NCBI GenBank assembly: GCA_944384265.1
Contig: CALWSR010000016.1
Coordinates: 1-64,000 of the forward strand
Length of the DNA stretch: 64,000 nt
Direction of reading: 5' to 3'
Source of the DNA: an uncultured Clostridia bacterium
Lineage (GTDB): Bacteria; Bacillota; Clostridia; Lachnospirales; Anaerotignaceae
Shown: one piece after another, positions 37,440 through 46,426 of the stretch
Layout: every line of letters begins with the position of its first letter
Numbering within the stretch: position 1 is the first letter of the stretch
Made by a program: the position numbers and the translations under genes
Notes under the pieces: generated by a model
What the model saw: only the letters and a program-made list of their open reading frames with translations
Databases searched by the model: none
Told to the model about the DNA's origin: nothing

Positions 37440-39710
37440 TTAATGGTATATATTCGCTTCCTGGCTTGCTGGTCCCGAGTACTCTTCGTCATCTCCAGTA
37501 TCCTCTGTGCTGCTGTTGTGTGGCAGCGAGATTGCACTGCTGCCCCTAGAAGGTGGTTTGGGTACGCTTGCCTGCCCAATGGTGACGGTTGCAGTGCCGA
37601 ATTCGTTGCTGTCTTGCACAGAGGTGGCCTTGACTGTGAGAGAAGAGGCAGATTCATCTGCACCAACTGTCAGCCGGCCAACATCAGAAATGGATGTGCC
37701 GGAGGATTGGCTGCCCTCTACCGTCCACCTTACCTCCTGGGAAGGGCTGTTGGTTCCCACTACGATGGCGGTAAATTTCCGGCTTCCGCCTTCGTCCACC
37801 TGGGTGGAAGCTGGCGTTACCGCTACCCCAGTGACAGTCGGCTGGCTTGTCTGTTCAATGGTGACGATTGCGGTGCCGAATTTGCTGCTGTCTTGCACAG
37901 AGGTAGCCTTGACTGTGAGGGAAGAGGCGGTTTCGTCTGCACCAACTGTCAGCCGGCCAACATCAGAAATGGATGTGCCGGAGGATTGGCTTCCCTCTAC
38001 CGTCCACTTTACCTCTTGGGAAGGATTGTTGGTTCCGGTGACCGTCGCAGTAAATTGCTGTGTTGTGCCTTTGTTTACCTGAACGGAAGCTGGCATTACC
38101 GTTACATTGGTGACAGTCGGCTGGTTCGAGGTATTGGCTGTTACGCTAAACTTCACGTTTATCGCTGCCGATGTGTTGTTTGTCCCCGAAACCGTGAGCG
38201 TTACATCATGGTTACCTTGTGTCAGCCCGGTTTTTGGCTGAACAGTAAATGTGGCTGTCCCATTTGGCTGCAGGGTGGCTTTGCTGTTGCTCCAGCCTTG
38301 GCCCTCTGTAATGGTATAATTGTTAGCAGTGGGCAGGGTAATTTCTACCTCCCGGTTGCCATTATTGGTGATGGTCACTGGCTGGGCAGCAGGGGCTTGG
38401 GTATACCCTTCTTCCTGGCTGGTGAAGGTCAAAGAGGAAGGCGATGCCGAGATGGAGTAGCTTGCTGAGGCTTGATTTTCCACTTTTAGCAGTGCGCTGG
38501 CATAGTCGCTCTCTTTGGTGCCGCCGTCCTTTTCGTTGAATATATGCAGTGTATCGCCCGACTGCATCTTGCCGGTCAGGTTGATGGTCACTGTGCCAGA
38601 AGCATCCCCGGCGTCTGTCAGGGCTTTTATGCGGCCATAGTAGGTTACATTCCCACTGCTGTTTTTAATGACAGCGGAAAGGTATTCGTCTGGACCAGTG
38701 TTGGCATTGCTGTAATTTATGGTGGCCTGAGTACTCTCCAGTGTGGCGCTGTCTATTTGGAGATTACGGGTGCTGTCCAGCAGTGTCAGCTTCCATTCTT
38801 TTACAGAGGAGCCAGGCGCCGCCACGCTGGCAAGGGCATCTGCGTCCACAGTCCCTGTGAATTTATCCTCATTTGCCGCCGACGTAAAAAGCACGGCACT
38901 GGCGTCAATATTCATAGCCGGGCGGATTCCTTGCGCATTATTTGTCACAGAGTTGGAACGCACTCCTCCTGCATCGTCAACTATGCCTACAGTTTTTGGA
39001 TTAGAAGGGGAATAGGGTTGATGCCCGGAACGCAAGAACCAAGGGTAGCTTCTTATATAGTTACTATTTGTTTCACCGTCGTCCTTAAAAATCTTTTGAG
39101 CACTCAAGGTAGAGTTGCCAATGTTAGAAATGTATGTAGACGCTTCTTCGGCTGATAAAATAAATACCCGGTCATTCTCCAATTTGTTTGTTACAAAAGT
39201 TGAACCATAAAAAGTCCCAGCATTGTCTGTTTTTGTTGTTTGCAATATCCCCGCAAATTCCGCCGAATCAAAAGCGTTTGGTACAGTATCATACTGGTAA
39301 ATGCTTGTATCTCCGGCAAAATCTGCACACCACTGTCGCACAAGGCTGCCTACCCAATTACTGCTATCCTTATTGCTAAATGTTTTTTCAGCTAAAATAT
39401 ATTTCGACAGCACAAAGATGCCGTCAGAGGTTTTCGTATTTGTCTGGGTGGCGTCTAGCACCTGCCACTGGAGGGGCCTCTTTTGTCCATCGCCATATGT
39501 GTACGCACCATAATAGATAGAATCACCGTTCTGGATGCCCTGAAGGCCCGCATACAAAGAAGCGCTGGAAGTTGCCCGAGATTGCGCCATAGCCGGAACC
39601 TGCGACCCCCCTTCATGTGACGGTTCTGCCGCATAAGCAGTCAAACCGAGCTGGCCCGCTGGTATGGCGGCGCACAACAAAGCAATGGCAATTACTTTTC
39701 CTGCTTTCAT
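37440..39710 (-). CDS. Secreted DUF6273 / Ig-like surface protein, probably truncated
   Basis: The 756-residue product has a signal peptide (MKAGKVIAIALLCAAIPAGQ, cut near AYA). Residues about 55-290 resemble DUF6273: LQWQVLDATQ, GIFVLSKYIL, VRQWCADF, DRVFILSAEEA, WFLRSGHQ. Two near-identical Big_2-type Ig modules (about 560-640 and 650-725) share SQEVKWTVEGSQSSGTSISD. AGGAGG precedes the ATG. The frame ends in an odd EANIYH tail, and the following DNA continues coding in other frames, so the gene is probably a truncated foreign surface gene. Ligand unknown. Confidence 0.85.
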   Translation of the reverse strand: MKAGKVIAIALLCAAIPAGQLGLTAYAAEPSHEGGSQVPAMAQSRATSSASLYAGLQGIQNGDSIYYGAYTYGDGQKRPLQWQVLDATQTNTKTSDGIFVLSKYILAEKTFSNKDSSNWVGSLVRQWCADFAGDTSIYQYDTVPNAFDSAEFAGILQTTKTDNAGTFYGSTFVTNKLENDRVFILSAEEASTYISNIGNSTLSAQKIFKDDGETNSNYIRSYPWFLRSGHQPYSPSNPKTVGIVDDAGGVRSNSVTNNAQGIRPAMNIDASAVLFTSAANEDKFTGTVDADALASVAAPGSSVKEWKLTLLDSTRNLQIDSATLESTQATINYSNANTGPDEYLSAVIKNSSGNVTYYGRIKALTDAGDASGTVTINLTGKMQSGDTLHIFNEKDGGTKESDYASALLKVENQASASYSISASPSSLTFTSQEEGYTQAPAAQPVTITNNGNREVEITLPTANNYTITEGQGWSNSKATLQPNGTATFTVQPKTGLTQGNHDVTLTVSGTNNTSAAINVKFSVTANTSNQPTVTNVTVMPASVQVNKGTTQQFTATVTGTNNPSQEVKWTVEGSQSSGTSISDVGRLTVGADETASSLTVKATSVQDSSKFGTAIVTIEQTSQPTVTGVAVTPASTQVDEGGSRKFTAIVVGTNSPSQEVRWTVEGSQSSGTSISDVGRLTVGADESASSLTVKATSVQDSNEFGTATVTIGQASVPKPPSRGSSAISLPHNSSTEDTGDDEEYSGPASQEANIYH

Positions 39711-39760
39711 ACTTTATTCCTCCTAAGAAATTCAAATGTCCTGCTTTTTAATTTTTCTAC

Positions 39761-39791
39761 ATTATACCGTAACCGGTATTATTTGTACATA
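39761..39791 (-). promoter_or_regulatory. Promoter with dyad before the DUF6273 gene
   Basis: A minus-strand TATAAT lies at 39761-39766, with TGTACA 17 bp upstream. A dyad ATACCG-N4-CGGTAT (39764-39779) overlaps the -10, a possible repressor site. Confidence 0.5.
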
Positions 39792-39968
39792 TCAAATTCT
39801 TATGGGATTGATAAAAGAATAAGAATCATTTTCTACAAGATGTGAATTTTCGGCACAAATATCCCCTCTGACTGAAGGGCAGTCCTATCTGCCCACTGCC
39901 ATCCAAAATGCAAAGAAAAGCAAAACACACCCCACAAAGTGAGGTGTGCAGATTGGGTGCGGCTGCTG

Positions 39969-40046
39969 CTATCCATTTGCTGCAAAATAAAATTATAAAA
40001 ACGGTGCTGCTTTGTGCAAAAGGAAATATTGAAATAGATAATGCCA
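39969..40046 (+). pseudogene. 3' part of the split membrane protein gene (pair 1), internally deleted
   Basis: TATCCATTTG then CTGCAAAATAAAATTATAAA matches the paralogue (SIHLFQSKTIKTILLC). It then jumps at GTGC directly to AAAAGGAAATATTG (KRKYC), which ends the paralogue, so about 130 bp are missing. Together with 36161-36302 it reconstructs one membrane gene cut by the insert. Confidence 0.72.
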
Positions 40047-40205
40047 TTATCATAGAATCATATTAGCATAATGCCTATGATATAGAAAAATACATTAATT
40101 TTTTGTTAAAATTTTTGGGACAAAAAAGTATATTTTCGTTTTGTAATGTGATATGATATATGACATAAGCCATATAATTTTTTTAAAACAGAAAGGGGAA
40201 TTTTT

Positions 40206-40685
40206 ATGTACAAATGATTTCAAAAATTGATTAGTGTTTGCGTAATTGCAAGCATGGTCATTTCAAATGGGGCAGTTGCTTTTGCATAGCAGCAGGGAGC
40301 TTCACAGGAGGTTGTTTATCAAGGCACTTATTATGATGAAAATAATGAGGTGGTGGAAAGAACGGTTACAAAAATAACATATCCTGCCAGCAGGGCATAT
40401 GGCGGTTATGAAAGAGTAACCTATGCTGACCAAAGAAAGTTTACAAATTTTACAGCAGTTTTAACAGCAACCTTTTCTTACAGTGTGAAAGATAAAAAAG
40501 TAAGCTGTGTTTCAAAATATGTAACCTATAAAAATGGCAGTGCCAATCCGATACAAGAGTCTTTAACAGATACAGGAAAAGGAAGAACCTGTACTGTAAA
40601 GTTTCACTTTTCTATTGGGTCAGCAGCCGGAAATGCAAAACACTCCATGAAAATGAAATGTGATTATAAAGGTAATTTGGTATAA
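40206..40685 (+). pseudogene. Small secreted protein, two nonsense codons in the signal peptide (pair 2)
   Basis: With its stops read through, the frame gives a 159-residue secreted protein: MYK-stop-FQKLISVCVIASMVISNG AVAFA-stop-QQ, then a beta-rich domain with TATFSYSVKDKKVSCVSKY and a KGNLV end. The stops are TGA at codon 4 (40215-40217) and TAG at codon 28 (40287-40289), each one transition from CGA or CAG. The ribosome site AGAAAGGGG is intact and the rest of the frame is open, so inactivation looks recent. The family is not recognised. It is followed 22 bp later by its membrane partner. Confidence 0.8.
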
Positions 40686-40707
40686 CAATCAAAAAGAGGT
40701 GATGGTT

Positions 40708-41082
40708 TTGCAAAAATATAATAAATGTGTTTCTTTTTTGCTGTTGTTTTTGTGTGTGGCAATCACATTATACTACTATTATTATAAAATTACAGACGAT
40801 ACTTACAACTGGTTTTTTTTGGCATGGCTTCATGTAGCAGTTATTTTTTCCTCTATCCATTTGTTTCAAAGCAAAACCATAAAAACAATACTGCTTTGTG
40901 CCACGGCAAGCACATTGTTTTTTATACTGTCAGGCATTTATGCTGTTTTAAGAACCATTGATATTTCTTTGCCTTATGACGGAGAGGCCATATTTTGGTA
41001 CCATTTTCAGGGCGGTGTAGTTTTTTTGGCACTGGCAGTGGGCATGGTGCTTTGGGCAAAAAGGAAATATTGCAGTAGATAA
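40708..41082 (+). CDS. Small four-helix membrane protein (pair 2)
   Basis: The 124-residue protein has four hydrophobic segments at about 8-25, 33-52, 57-76 and 93-113. It ends in the basic WAKRKYCSR. A TTG start at 40708 is chosen because AGAGGTG lies eight bases upstream and LQKYNKC aligns with MEKYKKG of the paralogue at 41401. Shared text includes YNWFFLAWLHVA and GMVLWAKRKYC. It always follows a small secreted protein gene here, suggesting a functional pair such as a secreted factor with an immunity, receptor or export helper. That role is inference; no known family was recognised. Confidence 0.78.
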   Translation: MQKYNKCVSFLLLFLCVAITLYYYYYKITDDTYNWFFLAWLHVAVIFSSIHLFQSKTIKTILLCATASTLFFILSGIYAVLRTIDISLPYDGEAIFWYHFQGGVVFLALAVGMVLWAKRKYCSR

Positions 41083-41085
41083 CTT

Positions 41086-41382
41086 TTTAGCATAATTGTT
41101 GGCGGTGATAAAAGAGTAACTTATGTTACAAAAGACAATGGCAGAAACTACACAGTAAGCTTGACAGCAACATTTTCTTACAGTGTAAAAGATAAAAAAG
41201 TAAGCTGTGTTTCAAAATATAGCACATATAGTAAAAATTTTGGGTTGAAAAAGGAAATCTTGACAAGCACAGCCTCCGGAAAAAATTGCACTGTAACATT
41301 GAAATATTCCCACAATACGGGACTCGGCTATGCTACGAAAACATTAAAATTGAAATGTGACGATAAAGGAAATTTGGTATAA
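41086..41382 (+). pseudogene. N-terminally deleted secreted protein (pair 3)
   Basis: The frame GGDKRVTYVTKDNGRNY then LTATFSYSVKDKKVSCVSKY matches the second half of the pair-2 secreted protein almost word for word, ending KCDDKGNLV. The signal peptide and first ~60 residues are missing: homology starts abruptly after the stop of the pair-2 membrane gene. No start codon with a ribosome site is available, so it is called a deletion remnant. Confidence 0.75.
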
Positions 41383-41400
41383 AACAAAGGAGGCGTAATT

Positions 41401-41766
41401 ATGGAAAAATATAAAAAAGGTATTTTTGTTTTATTGTTATTTGCTTCTGCTATCATCGCTTTATATTATTATGCCCATACAATAAATTACAACTGGTTTT
41501 TTTTGGCATGGCTCCATGTGGCAGCTATTTTTTCCGCCATCCATTTGTTTCAAAACAAAACCATAAAAACAGCATTGCTTTGCCCTGCTGCCAGCACATT
41601 GTTTTTCATACTGGCAGGTGTCTGCTTTACATTAAGAAGCATTGATATTGCATCGCCTTATGACGGAAAAGCCATTTTTTTGGAGCATTTTTGGGGCAGT
41701 ATGCTTTTGTTGGCAATGGCAGTGGGTATGGTGCTTTGGGCAAAAAGAAAATATTGCAATCCATAA
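41401..41766 (+). CDS. Small four-helix membrane protein (pair 3)
   Basis: The 121-residue protein is a close paralogue of the one at 40708, with four hydrophobic segments and the same WFFLAWLHVA, NKTIKT and GMVLWAKRKYC words. ATG 41401 has AAAGGAGG upstream. It follows a truncated secreted partner by 18 bp and ends before a strong terminator. Two intact membrane copies beside only broken secreted copies suggests the membrane gene is kept while the secreted partner is lost, as for an immunity function; this is inference. Confidence 0.8.
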   Translation: MEKYKKGIFVLLLFASAIIALYYYAHTINYNWFFLAWLHVAAIFSAIHLFQNKTIKTALLCPAASTLFFILAGVCFTLRSIDIASPYDGKAIFLEHFWGSMLLLAMAVGMVLWAKRKYCNP

Positions 41767-41820
41767 TGGATACACAGCAAAAAATTAGAATTTGACTGAT
41801 TGTATGTGACATAGAAATAG

Positions 41821-41872
41821 AAACAGGGTGTTTTGGCAGCATAAATGCTTTAAAACGCCCTGTTTTTTTTAA
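41821..41872 (+). terminator. Terminator after the pair array
   Basis: AAACAGGGTGTTTT (41821-41834) pairs with AAAACGCCCTGTTT (41852-41865), followed by a T run. It also serves as the boundary before galK on the other strand. Confidence 0.85.
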
Positions 41873-42050
41873 TGAAAAAGCCGGTATTTGACAGCCCGTT
41901 ATATCAAAAGCAATTTGTTTCTATCAGACTGCTTTTTTTATGCCGTTTACAAAAAGCAAATTGCAAATATATTAAAAACAGTACGGCCTTTTTATGTAAA
42001 AAAATGTCCTTTTATAAAATGCTTTGTCTGCCAATGGGGCTTGCCATGTA

Positions 42051-43328
42051 TCATTTGATTTCTGTTCCGCCTAAGGGACGGACAGAAAGCACATGGCATT
42101 TTCCTATGCCAAAGGCATTTTCCATTTCTTTTTGAAAATGCGCCAGCATTTCTGTGGGTACAAAAGCCTGTATGGTGCCGGCAAAACCGCCTCCATGCAC
42201 ACGATAGGCTCCCTTTTGCCCCAATATTTTTTGGCAAAGTGCCAATGCCAAGCTAAGCCCCTGCTCTTGGGGATTGGCGGTAGAATACACATTTTGTAGG
42301 CAAGTAAAGGAGGAAAGGCCTGAGGCCACAATATGTCTTTTGAATGCTTCAAAATCATTTTTTTTCAGTGCCTCTGCCTCCTTGACTGCCCTTTTATCAT
42401 CGGAGAAAAAGTGTATGGCACGAAGGACTGCCCTGTCCTTACATTTTTGACGAAGAGCAGATATATTTTGATAAATGTCCTCTTCTTTGATTTCAGAAAG
42501 CACTTCTTTTCCAAAAAATTGGGCAACTGATTTCATTTCTGCTGTGACAGAGGCATAATCCGGCGTTAAATCTGCATGATTTCCTCCGGTATCCACAATA
42601 CAAAGGGCATGGTTTACATTTGCAAAATCAAATGAAATTTTTTCCACAACAGGATTTTCATTGTCTTTAAAATCAATGGCAACAAAGCTGCCTACGGAGG
42701 AAGCCATTTGGTCCATAAGACCACAGGGCTTGCCAAAAAAAACATTCTCCGCATACTGACCGATTTGGGCGATTTTTACGGCAGATTCCTGATTGCCGCA
42801 AAAAAGACCGTTTAGAATTGTACCAATCAATACCTCAAATGCCGCTGAGGAGGAAAGCCCCGACCCTTTTAAAACATCAGAGGATACAACGGCATCAAAG
42901 CCCTTTATATCATATCCCATATGTAAAAAGGAAGCGGCAATGCCCTTTATCAGTGACAGGGTTGTACCCTCCTCCTCTTTGACAGGCTCTAGATGAGATA
43001 AATCCACAGTAATCATTTTATAGCCGTCGCTTTTGATTTGTATTATATTTGCATCGGTTTTTTTGACTGCGGCAATGATGTCCAAATTGACAGCCGCCGC
43101 CAGTACATGGCCTCTTTGATGGTCTGTGTGATTGCCTCCCAGCTCTGTTCTGCCCGGAGCAGAAAAAATGCGAATCCCTCCTTCCTCTCCCCCAAAAACA
43201 GCATGGTATTGCTCTATTAAATGAAGAAATCTTTCTGTATATTTTTTTGCTCCCGTATCATCTGTTTGATAAAGCAGCTTGATTTGCTCCAAACAGTGAT
43301 TTTGCAATAATTTTTGTTTGATGTTCAT
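42051..43328 (-). CDS. galK: Galactokinase
   Basis: The 425-residue GHMP kinase phosphorylates galactose. It has the galactose signature GRTELGGNHTDHQRG, the ATP loop VLKGSGLSSSAAFE and the C-terminal VHGGGFAGTIQAF. An in-frame start at 43382 exists, but ATG 43328 has AAGGGG eight bases upstream and gives normal length. It is divergent from the mglBAC importer, so import and phosphorylation of galactose sit together. The rest of the Leloir pathway is not in the window. Confidence 0.95.
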   Translation of the reverse strand: MNIKQKLLQNHCLEQIKLLYQTDDTGAKKYTERFLHLIEQYHAVFGGEEGGIRIFSAPGRTELGGNHTDHQRGHVLAAAVNLDIIAAVKKTDANIIQIKSDGYKMITVDLSHLEPVKEEEGTTLSLIKGIAASFLHMGYDIKGFDAVVSSDVLKGSGLSSSAAFEVLIGTILNGLFCGNQESAVKIAQIGQYAENVFFGKPCGLMDQMASSVGSFVAIDFKDNENPVVEKISFDFANVNHALCIVDTGGNHADLTPDYASVTAEMKSVAQFFGKEVLSEIKEEDIYQNISALRQKCKDRAVLRAIHFFSDDKRAVKEAEALKKNDFEAFKRHIVASGLSSFTCLQNVYSTANPQEQGLSLALALCQKILGQKGAYRVHGGGFAGTIQAFVPTEMLAHFQKEMENAFGIGKCHVLSVRPLGGTEIK

Positions 43329-43367
43329 AGCAATGCCCCTTTCATGTCTGCCATAGCTTTTCTTTTT

Positions 43368-43396
43368 ATTATGCTGAAGCACAGTGGGTTGGTCAA
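43368..43396 (-). promoter_or_regulatory. Promoter of galK
   Basis: On the minus strand TTGACC (43391-43396), a 17-bp spacer and CATAAT (43368-43373) lie about 40 bp before the galK start. Confidence 0.65.
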
Positions 43397-43556
43397 TCCA
43401 TTCATAGAATTTTATAGGCAGTAGAAAGAATTTTATACAATATAAAAAAAGTTCTATTTTGTAAAAATAGGCAATATTGTATGTTTTAATTGTTTTATAG
43501 TGAAAAAATATGGTAAAAATACAGAGAATTTTTATAGTAAAGAAAAGAAAATTATA

Positions 43557-43585
43557 TTGTATTTCCTAATCTGTCCATTTATAAT
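43557..43585 (+). promoter_or_regulatory. Promoter of mglBAC
   Basis: TTGTAT (43557-43562), a 17-bp spacer and TATAAT (43580-43585) lie about 85 bp before mglB. The region between it and the galK promoter is AT-rich and may hold regulator sites that could not be identified. Confidence 0.7.
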
Positions 43586-43669
43586 GAAATCACCAAAACA
43601 ACTTCAGAAGGCATTTCTGAAAAAGAAACACTGAAAAAGATGTTTTTTGAAAAGGGAGGTTTTTAAGAA

Positions 43670-44779
43670 ATGAAAAAAAGATTATTTGCATTGATGATGG
43701 CTTCTATGATGACAATGGGTGCAATGGCAGGCTGCACCAGCACCACAACAGAAGAAGCTCCGGCAGAAGATACCACAACAACAGAGGATACTGCAACAGA
43801 TGACACCACAGCATCTGCTAATGCAGATTTATCCGGTGTGAGCGTTGGCGTTTGTATCTACAAATTTGACGATACATTTATGACAAATGTTAGAAACAAT
43901 ATGCAGGCGCAGGCAGATTCTCTGGGCATTGAAATTGAAATGGTGGATTCTCAAAACAAACAGCCAACACAAAATGAACAGGTGGATACCTTTATCACAA
44001 AGGGTATGACAGCATTGGCAGTAAACCCTGTTGACCGTACCGCAGCCGGTCCATTGGTAGAAAAGGCTTCTGCCGCAGGCTTGCCTATTGTATTTTTAAA
44101 CAGAGAGCCGGAAGCTGACGTAATGCAAAGCTATGATAAGGTTTGGTATGTGGGAGCAAAGGCAGAAGAATCCGGCACCATGTCTGGCGAAATCATTGCA
44201 GACTATTGGAATGCAAACAAGGATACAGCAGACAAAAACGGTGACGGCAAGCTGCAATACATTATGATTACTGGTGAGCCGGGACATCAGGATGCCACAC
44301 TCAGAACAGAATATTCTGTAAAAGCATTGACAGATGCAGGCATTGAAGTGGAAGAAATCGGAAATGACACAGCAATGTGGGATAAAGTAAAAGCAACTGA
44401 CTTGATGAATGCATTTATTACATCCCAAGGCATTGAAACCATTGAAGCAGTGCTTTGCAACAATGATGACATGGCTCTTGGCGTAATCGAATCCTTAAAA
44501 GCAAATGGCTACAACACAGGCGATGCTTCTAAATTTATCCCTGTGGTAGGTGTAGACGCTACTGCACCTGCTTTGGAAGCAATGGCAAACGGCTCATTGC
44601 TTGGCACAGTGTTAAACGATGCTGAAAACCAAGGTATTGCAACAACAAACATTGCAGCCATGGCAGCGGCAGGTCAGGAAATTACATCTGACAACATTGG
44701 CTATGAAATTACAGATGGAAAATATGTATGGGTTCCATATGTAAAAATTACAACTGAAAACTATCAAGATTTTCAATAA
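43670..44779 (+). CDS. mglB: Galactose/methyl-galactoside-binding lipoprotein
   Basis: The 369-residue periplasmic-binding-protein-type lipoprotein has a signal peptide ending in the lipobox AMAGC (Cys22), then a Thr/Glu-rich linker. The sugar-binding domain shows TAAGPLVEKA and the calcium loop DKNGDGKLQY near residue 185, a hallmark of the glucose/galactose-binding protein. GGGAGG precedes the ATG. It is the first gene of mglBAC. Galactose or glucose is the likely ligand, supported by the adjacent galK. Confidence 0.93.
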   Translation: MKKRLFALMMASMMTMGAMAGCTSTTTEEAPAEDTTTTEDTATDDTTASANADLSGVSVGVCIYKFDDTFMTNVRNNMQAQADSLGIEIEMVDSQNKQPTQNEQVDTFITKGMTALAVNPVDRTAAGPLVEKASAAGLPIVFLNREPEADVMQSYDKVWYVGAKAEESGTMSGEIIADYWNANKDTADKNGDGKLQYIMITGEPGHQDATLRTEYSVKALTDAGIEVEEIGNDTAMWDKVKATDLMNAFITSQGIETIEAVLCNNDDMALGVIESLKANGYNTGDASKFIPVVGVDATAPALEAMANGSLLGTVLNDAENQGIATTNIAAMAAAGQEITSDNIGYEITDGKYVWVPYVKITTENYQDFQ

Positions 44780-44896
44780 GCACAACGAATAAAAGCACAG
44801 TAAATTGAAGTTTTGTGGAAGGGAAAAGGCTGCTTTCCCCTTCCATATTTTATAACTCCAAAAAGGGAATAGAACCTGTAAAAGGAGGTTTTTCAT

Positions 44897-46396
44897 ATGG
44901 GCGAATATGTATTGGAAATGAACAATATTTCCAAGTTTTTCCCCGGTGTAAAGGCGCTGGACGGCGTTACGCTAAAGGTACGCCGAGGCAGTGTGCATGC
45001 GCTGATGGGGGAAAACGGCGCCGGAAAGTCTACATTAATGAAGTGTCTTTTTGGCATTTATCACGAAGATGGCGGAGAAATTATATTAGATGGCAAAAAA
45101 CAAACAATCAACAATTCTAAAATGGCGCTGGAATTAGGCGTTTCTATGATTCATCAAGAGCTGCATCCCATTTCATTCAGACCCGTCATGGAAAATATTT
45201 GGCTGGGCAGATTTCCTATGATTGGCGGCATTGCCGTTGACCACAAAAAAATGTATCAAATGACAAAGGATTTGTTTGCAAAAATTGATTTAGACATTAA
45301 TCCGGCTGTGTTGGCAGGCACTCTTTCTGCATCCCAATTACAGCTTGTTGAAATAGCAAAGGCAGTTAGTTATGATTCCAAAATCATCATTATGGACGAA
45401 CCCACTTCTTCTTTAACAGACAATGAAGTATCACATCTGTTTAAAATTATAGAGCAGTTAAAATCAGAGGGTCGTGCCATTATTTATATTTCTCATAAAA
45501 TGGAAGAAATTTTAAAAATTTCAGACGAAGTGACCATTATGAGAGATGGTACCTATGTAGGCACATGGCCCGCCTCTGAGCTGACCACAGATTTGATTAT
45601 CAGCAGAATGGTTGGAAGGGATATGACAAACCGTTTTCCTCCCAAAAATTATGAAACAAGTACAGAAACCATTATGGAGGTCCGCAATTTAACCGCCTCC
45701 AACCCCAGGTCCTTTAAGGATGTAACATTTGATTTACACAAGGGAGAGATACTGGGCCTAGGAGGATTGGTAGGGGCCCAAAGAACAGAGCTGGTAGAGG
45801 CCATATTTGGATTAAGAGGCATTGCCTCCGGCACCATTACAATCAATGGAAAGCCCTACAAGGCAAAAAATGTAGCCGATGCCAAAAAGCATAAAATTGG
45901 ATTGCTGACAGAAGAAAGACGTGCAACAGGTATTTTTGGCGTGCTTTCCATTACAGACAATACCATCATTGCCAGCGAAAGCCAGTTTGCTTCAGGCGGT
46001 GTATTGGACAATAAAAAACGCAGAAGCATTGCACAGGAAGAAAATAAAAGGCTCAATACCAAAACACCCAATATGGAGGCACTCATACAAAATCTTTCCG
46101 GAGGAAATCAGCAAAAGGTGCTTTTGGCAAGATGGCTTTTGACCACACCGGATATATTGATATTAGATGAGCCAACCCGTGGTATTGACGTGGGTGCAAA
46201 ATATGAGATTTATACCATTATGCAGTCCTTGGCGGCAGAGGGCAAAGCAATTATTATGATTTCTTCAGAAATGCCGGAGCTTTTGGGCATGAGCGACAGA
46301 GTAATGGTAATGAGCGACGGACATATGGCGGGGATATTGGAAAAAGAAGAAGCAGACCAGGTAGAGGTTATGCGGCTTGCTACTGCTTATCTGTAA
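44897..46396 (+). CDS. mglA: Galactose ABC importer ATP-binding protein
   Basis: The 499-residue protein has two fused ATPase domains, as usual for sugar importers of the Mgl/Rbs class. The first has Walker A GENGAGKST and signature LSASQLQLVEIAKA; the second has a degenerate A loop (GLVGAQRTEL) and a canonical LSGGNQQKVLLARW with LDEPTRGIDVGAK. AAAGGAGG precedes ATG 44897. It sits between mglB and mglC. Confidence 0.95.
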   Translation: MGEYVLEMNNISKFFPGVKALDGVTLKVRRGSVHALMGENGAGKSTLMKCLFGIYHEDGGEIILDGKKQTINNSKMALELGVSMIHQELHPISFRPVMENIWLGRFPMIGGIAVDHKKMYQMTKDLFAKIDLDINPAVLAGTLSASQLQLVEIAKAVSYDSKIIIMDEPTSSLTDNEVSHLFKIIEQLKSEGRAIIYISHKMEEILKISDEVTIMRDGTYVGTWPASELTTDLIISRMVGRDMTNRFPPKNYETSTETIMEVRNLTASNPRSFKDVTFDLHKGEILGLGGLVGAQRTELVEAIFGLRGIASGTITINGKPYKAKNVADAKKHKIGLLTEERRATGIFGVLSITDNTIIASESQFASGGVLDNKKRRSIAQEENKRLNTKTPNMEALIQNLSGGNQQKVLLARWLLTTPDILILDEPTRGIDVGAKYEIYTIMQSLAAEGKAIIMISSEMPELLGMSDRVMVMSDGHMAGILEKEEADQVEVMRLATAYL

Positions 46397-46426
46397 GGAA
46401 AAGAAGAAAGCGAGGGAGGAATAAAT

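Larger units (their letters stand above)
36303..39968. mobile_element. GC-richer foreign segment inserted in a membrane protein gene
   Basis: The paralogous genes at 40708 and 41401 run continuously across the point where this segment interrupts the pair-1 gene. Both junctions share the bases CTA or TA. The interior is visibly richer in G and C than its flanks and has different codon use. It carries a DUF6273/Ig-like surface gene on the minus strand, its frameshifted tail, and decayed coding of unknown type. No transposase or integrase is recognisable, and no terminal inverted repeats were seen, so the transfer mechanism is unclear. Confidence 0.7.

Noticed and set aside
37443-38468. Plus-strand 341-codon frame opposite the DUF6273 gene
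   Set aside because: It is a shadow of the GC-richer minus-strand gene, which has signal peptide, domains and ribosome site.
40206-40290. Reassigned stop codons
   Set aside because: All other genes in the window end normally at TAA, TAG or TGA and contain no internal stops.
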